In this document: positions 61,718 through 64,000 of the stretch, in pieces
Position numbering within the stretch: the stretch's first letter is position 1
How the letters are laid out: each line of letters opens with the position of its first letter
Assembly (NCBI RefSeq): GCF_001659985.1
Contig: NZ_LYCS01000005.1
Span: 1,912-65,911 of the forward strand
Length of the DNA stretch: 64,000 bases
Reading direction: 5' to 3'
From: Oceanobacillus sp. Castelsardo
GTDB taxonomy: Bacteria > Bacillota > Bacilli > Bacillales > Amphibacillaceae
Program-made: the position numbers and the translations under genes
The notes under the pieces: model-generated
What the model was told of the DNA's origin: nothing
What the model saw: only the letters and a program-made list of their open reading frames with translations
The model's database searches: none

Positions 61718-62110
61718 ACTTATTTCTCTAACGATTCTAGCAAACTAGTGCTAATAGAATACTTGATTTTCGTATAACAGTAATTTCTTTAATTCCTTTT
61801 TATACGACCTCCTTTCTTTAGAGGTGGTCATCTGGCATTAAAGTTCTATGTATCTTTCATAATTTTCATTAGTAAATTCCGTGCTGATTTCTAGGGTGGT
61901 AGTACTGATAACTAATGGAAGAGCGCTGACTTACGCAGTACGAATACTAATTACAAGTAGTGGGACGAGGGACTGTCCCCCCGGTTCATTGTCTCCATCA
62001 TTCGACAAATTTCAACAAATTTCAATCTTTATTTAGTTCAAACTCTTCTATACAATGATAATTTATGATAATATTAATGTTAATTTTCCGAAAAAGGGGT
62101 TTACAACATA
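61718..62110. other. Intergenic region before the dipeptide permease genes
   Basis: Contains a GACC-CCT / AGG-GGTC hairpin at 61806-61829 and a REP palindrome at 61962-61987. No gene. I see no riboswitch; the CTAGGGTGGTA at about 61892 is not a T-box. Confidence 0.55.
61962..61987. repeat. REP-like palindrome
   Basis: GGGACGAGGGACTG, TCCCCCCGGTTC; GGGG-type copy in the dpp leader region. Confidence 0.8.
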
Positions 62111-63010
62111 ATGGAACAACTACAAGAAATCGATAATGACAAAATAATTACTCGAAACGAAAGCCCTCGTTCTAAACAACGGAGAGACATCGTCTACAAA
62201 ATTTTAGCGAATAAATCGGCAATCGTTGGTGGAGTCTTAATTCTTTTTATATTAATTATCGCAATCTTCGGCCCCTTGATTGCCCCGTATGATCCAGTTG
62301 CTCAAGATATGGTAAACAAGCTTCAACCACCATCTAGTGAGCATTGGTTAGGTACAGACCACTTTGGCCGAGATATTTTAAGTCGTCTCATTCATGGTGC
62401 GAGCATCACATTACTTGTTGGATTCTTATCCGTTGCGCTTGGTGCGACTGTTGGTGTTTTTCTAGGAATTATTTCAGGTTACTACGGAAAACGCACAGAT
62501 AGTATTATTATGAGATTCATGGACATATTGCTTGCTTTCCCTGGAATTCTATTAGCCCTTGCCATTGTAAGTGTACTAGGCGGTAGTTTACTAAATGTAA
62601 TAATCGCTGTGGCCATTTCTTCTATTCCTATCTTTGCTAGGATTGTAAGAAGTTCCACCTTATCTGTAAAAAAGCTAGAATATATTGATGCAATGCGTGC
62701 ATTGGGAGCTAGTGATAGAAGAATAATCTTTAAACATATTTTTCCTAATGTTACCTCCCCGCTTATCGTACAAGCTACATTAAGCATAGCGACCGCCATT
62801 ATATCGGCTAGTGGTCTATCATTTCTTGGACTAGGTGCACAACCACCGACACCGGATTGGGGAGCCATGTTAAGTGATGGCCGAAACTTCCTATATAATG
62901 CGCCACATGTAGCATTATTTCCGGGAATTGCGATTGTTATCGTAGTAGTAGCTTTTAATTTACTTGGTGACGGGTTAAGAGACGTCTTTGATCCAAAGAC
63001 GAAAGACTAG
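62111..63010 (+). CDS. dppC: Dipeptide/oligopeptide ABC transporter permease (DppC/OppC type)
   Basis: 299 residues with six helices. The N-terminal OppC_N segment (ILANKSAIVGGVLILFILIIAIFGPLIAPYDP) and the motif HWLGTDHFGRDILSRLIHGASITL are diagnostic. The EAA loop is MRALGASDRRIIFKHIFPNVTSPLIVQ. It imports peptides or, in some systems, nickel or glutathione. The ribosome site is weak (AAAAGGGG about 11 bases before the ATG). Unusually it precedes the DppB gene. Confidence 0.87.
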   Translation: MEQLQEIDNDKIITRNESPRSKQRRDIVYKILANKSAIVGGVLILFILIIAIFGPLIAPYDPVAQDMVNKLQPPSSEHWLGTDHFGRDILSRLIHGASITLLVGFLSVALGATVGVFLGIISGYYGKRTDSIIMRFMDILLAFPGILLALAIVSVLGGSLLNVIIAVAISSIPIFARIVRSSTLSVKKLEYIDAMRALGASDRRIIFKHIFPNVTSPLIVQATLSIATAIISASGLSFLGLGAQPPTPDWGAMLSDGRNFLYNAPHVALFPGIAIVIVVVAFNLLGDGLRDVFDPKTKD

Positions 63011-63022
63011 AGGGGGAACAAC

Positions 63023-63979
63023 ATGATTCAATTTACCATAAGAAGGATTCTTCAAACCATCCCTGTTTTAATCGGGGTTTCGATATTAGTATTCAGCATG
63101 ATGCATTTAATTCCTGGTGACCCGGCACAAATTATGGCCGGTGAAAGTGCACCACAAGAACAGGTTGATAATTTACGTGAAAATTTAGGCTTAAATGATC
63201 CCCTACCTGTACAATATTTTAGATACATTTCTGATGTTGTCCAAGGCGATTTGGGAAATTCGATCCGCGGTGGGACTGAAGTAGTAAGTGAAATTGGCTC
63301 CCGGTTTTGGGTAACGGTTGAATTAGCCTTTTATAGTACCGTTTTAGCTGTGTTTATAGGAATCATTGCCGGTGTTATTTCAGCTACGAGAAGAAATACA
63401 TTTGTAGATACAGGTGTTATGGTTCTAGCACTTTTTAGTTTATCAATGCCGAATTTCTGGCTCGGCTTAATGTTAATTCAGTGGTTTTCCATTGGGATTG
63501 ATTTACCAAGCTGGATTCCGTTCCTGGATAACACTAGCTGGTTCAAGCCATCTGGCTGGGGTAGCTTTAGTCAACTCGTACTACCAGTTATTACATTAGG
63601 AACCGGAAGTGCAGCTATTATCGCCCGCATGACGCGCTCCAGCATGCTGGATGTTATTGGACAAGATTACATACGAACTGCTCGTGCAAAAGGGGTAAAA
63701 GAACGGATTGTCATTTACCGCCATGCCCTTAAGAACGCCTTAATTCCAGTTGTTACCGTTATTGGTTTACAATTTGGCACACTCCTTGGCGGCGCGGTAT
63801 TAACCGAAACCGTATTTGCGATTAACGGGATGGGACGTCTCATTATTGACTCTATAAGCGCAAGGGATTTTCCAGTTGTACAAGGAACGATTTTAGTCAT
63901 TGCACTATTATTTGTATTTGTAAACTTGCTTGTCGACATTGCGTATAAACTTTTAAATAAACGAATTGACTTAGATTAG
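63023..63979 (+). CDS. dppB: Dipeptide/oligopeptide ABC transporter permease (DppB/OppB type)
   Basis: 318 residues with six helices: RRILQTIPVLIGVSILVFSMMHLIPGDPAQ at the start and an EAA loop TARAKGVKERIVIYRHALKNALIPV. It pairs with the DppC-type subunit, 12 bp upstream. Strong ribosome site AGAGGGGG. Binding protein and ATPase genes probably continue to the right; only the GAGAGGAATATG after it is visible. Confidence 0.88.
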   Translation: MIQFTIRRILQTIPVLIGVSILVFSMMHLIPGDPAQIMAGESAPQEQVDNLRENLGLNDPLPVQYFRYISDVVQGDLGNSIRGGTEVVSEIGSRFWVTVELAFYSTVLAVFIGIIAGVISATRRNTFVDTGVMVLALFSLSMPNFWLGLMLIQWFSIGIDLPSWIPFLDNTSWFKPSGWGSFSQLVLPVITLGTGSAAIIARMTRSSMLDVIGQDYIRTARAKGVKERIVIYRHALKNALIPVVTVIGLQFGTLLGGAVLTETVFAINGMGRLIIDSISARDFPVVQGTILVIALLFVFVNLLVDIAYKLLNKRIDLD

Positions 63980-64000
63980 GGCTACTAGAGAGGAATATGC

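Noticed and set aside
61885-61910. CTAGGGTGGTA resembling a T-box motif (also near 3258)
   Set aside because: A T-box needs AGGGTGGNACCGCG with a specifier loop and terminator upstream of an amino-acid gene. None of this is present.

Overview
The window is low-GC Firmicute DNA, most likely a chromosomal segment of a Bacillaceae member. Oceanobacillus, Virgibacillus, Ornithinibacillus or a similar genus would fit; the genus is inferred from gene content only. Evidence: AT-rich sequence with AGGAGG-type ribosome sites, many GTG/TTG starts, lipobox lipoproteins, TPP and SAM-I riboswitches, catabolite-response-like (cre) sites, and typical Bacillaceae families (YitT, YqhV/DUF2619, TcaA/YvbJ, YusW-like, DUF3231, ActP/DUF485, YxjG/YxjH).

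Layout. 1-5.9 kb: the 5' part of a repeat-tailed surface protein, a methyltransferase, an aldolase-family protein lacking its Schiff-base lysine, an inositol-dehydrogenase-like gene with an upstream cre, a HAD phosphatase and a small membrane protein. 6.2-12.3 kb: a secreted thermonuclease, then a GGDEF gene, an HD-GYP gene, a 22-residue Cys/Trp peptide gene and an M50 protease with a PqqD-like front end, then a SAP-domain protein and adenosine deaminase. 12.3-25 kb: TPP riboswitch-thiT, acetate permease pair, a REP-associated transposase (RAYT) relic, an asparaginase/MFS/GntR set, and a cell-envelope block (zinc-ribbon proteins, TcaA-like, NagZ-like). 25-33 kb: YitT, an MFS exporter, DUF3231, an SsuACB-like ABC importer, YqhV and a large lipoprotein.

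33.6-54.4 kb is a carbohydrate-catabolism island. Its first half holds rpiB-glpX-tal-tkt, two DeoR repressors, a triosephosphate-isomerase paralogue, a TRAP transporter, a PdxA2-like dehydrogenase, a DUF1537 kinase and an aldo/keto reductase. These fit uptake of a four-carbon sugar acid (threonate/erythronate type), conversion to a triose phosphate, and recycling through the non-oxidative pentose-phosphate reactions. Its second half is one operon: class II aldolase, galactitol-type PTS IIA/IIB/IIC, a RuBisCO-like protein and a DeoR regulator. This looks like a compact sugar pathway I cannot assign to a described substrate.

54.7-64 kb: a chemoreceptor next to an orphan sugar-binding lipoprotein, a methyltransferase, a LprI-like lipoprotein, a SAM-riboswitch unit (cyclase plus MetE-like methyltransferase) and two dipeptide ABC permeases.

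The window is peppered with about twenty copies of a GGGACAGGTCCC-centred palindrome (REP-like). Several directly overlap stop codons or join terminator hairpins, and two run into coding sequence. The only RAYT gene present has lost the segment that should carry its HUH motif. Two tandem arrays (52-bp and about 41-bp units) and a two-copy structured dispersed element are also present.
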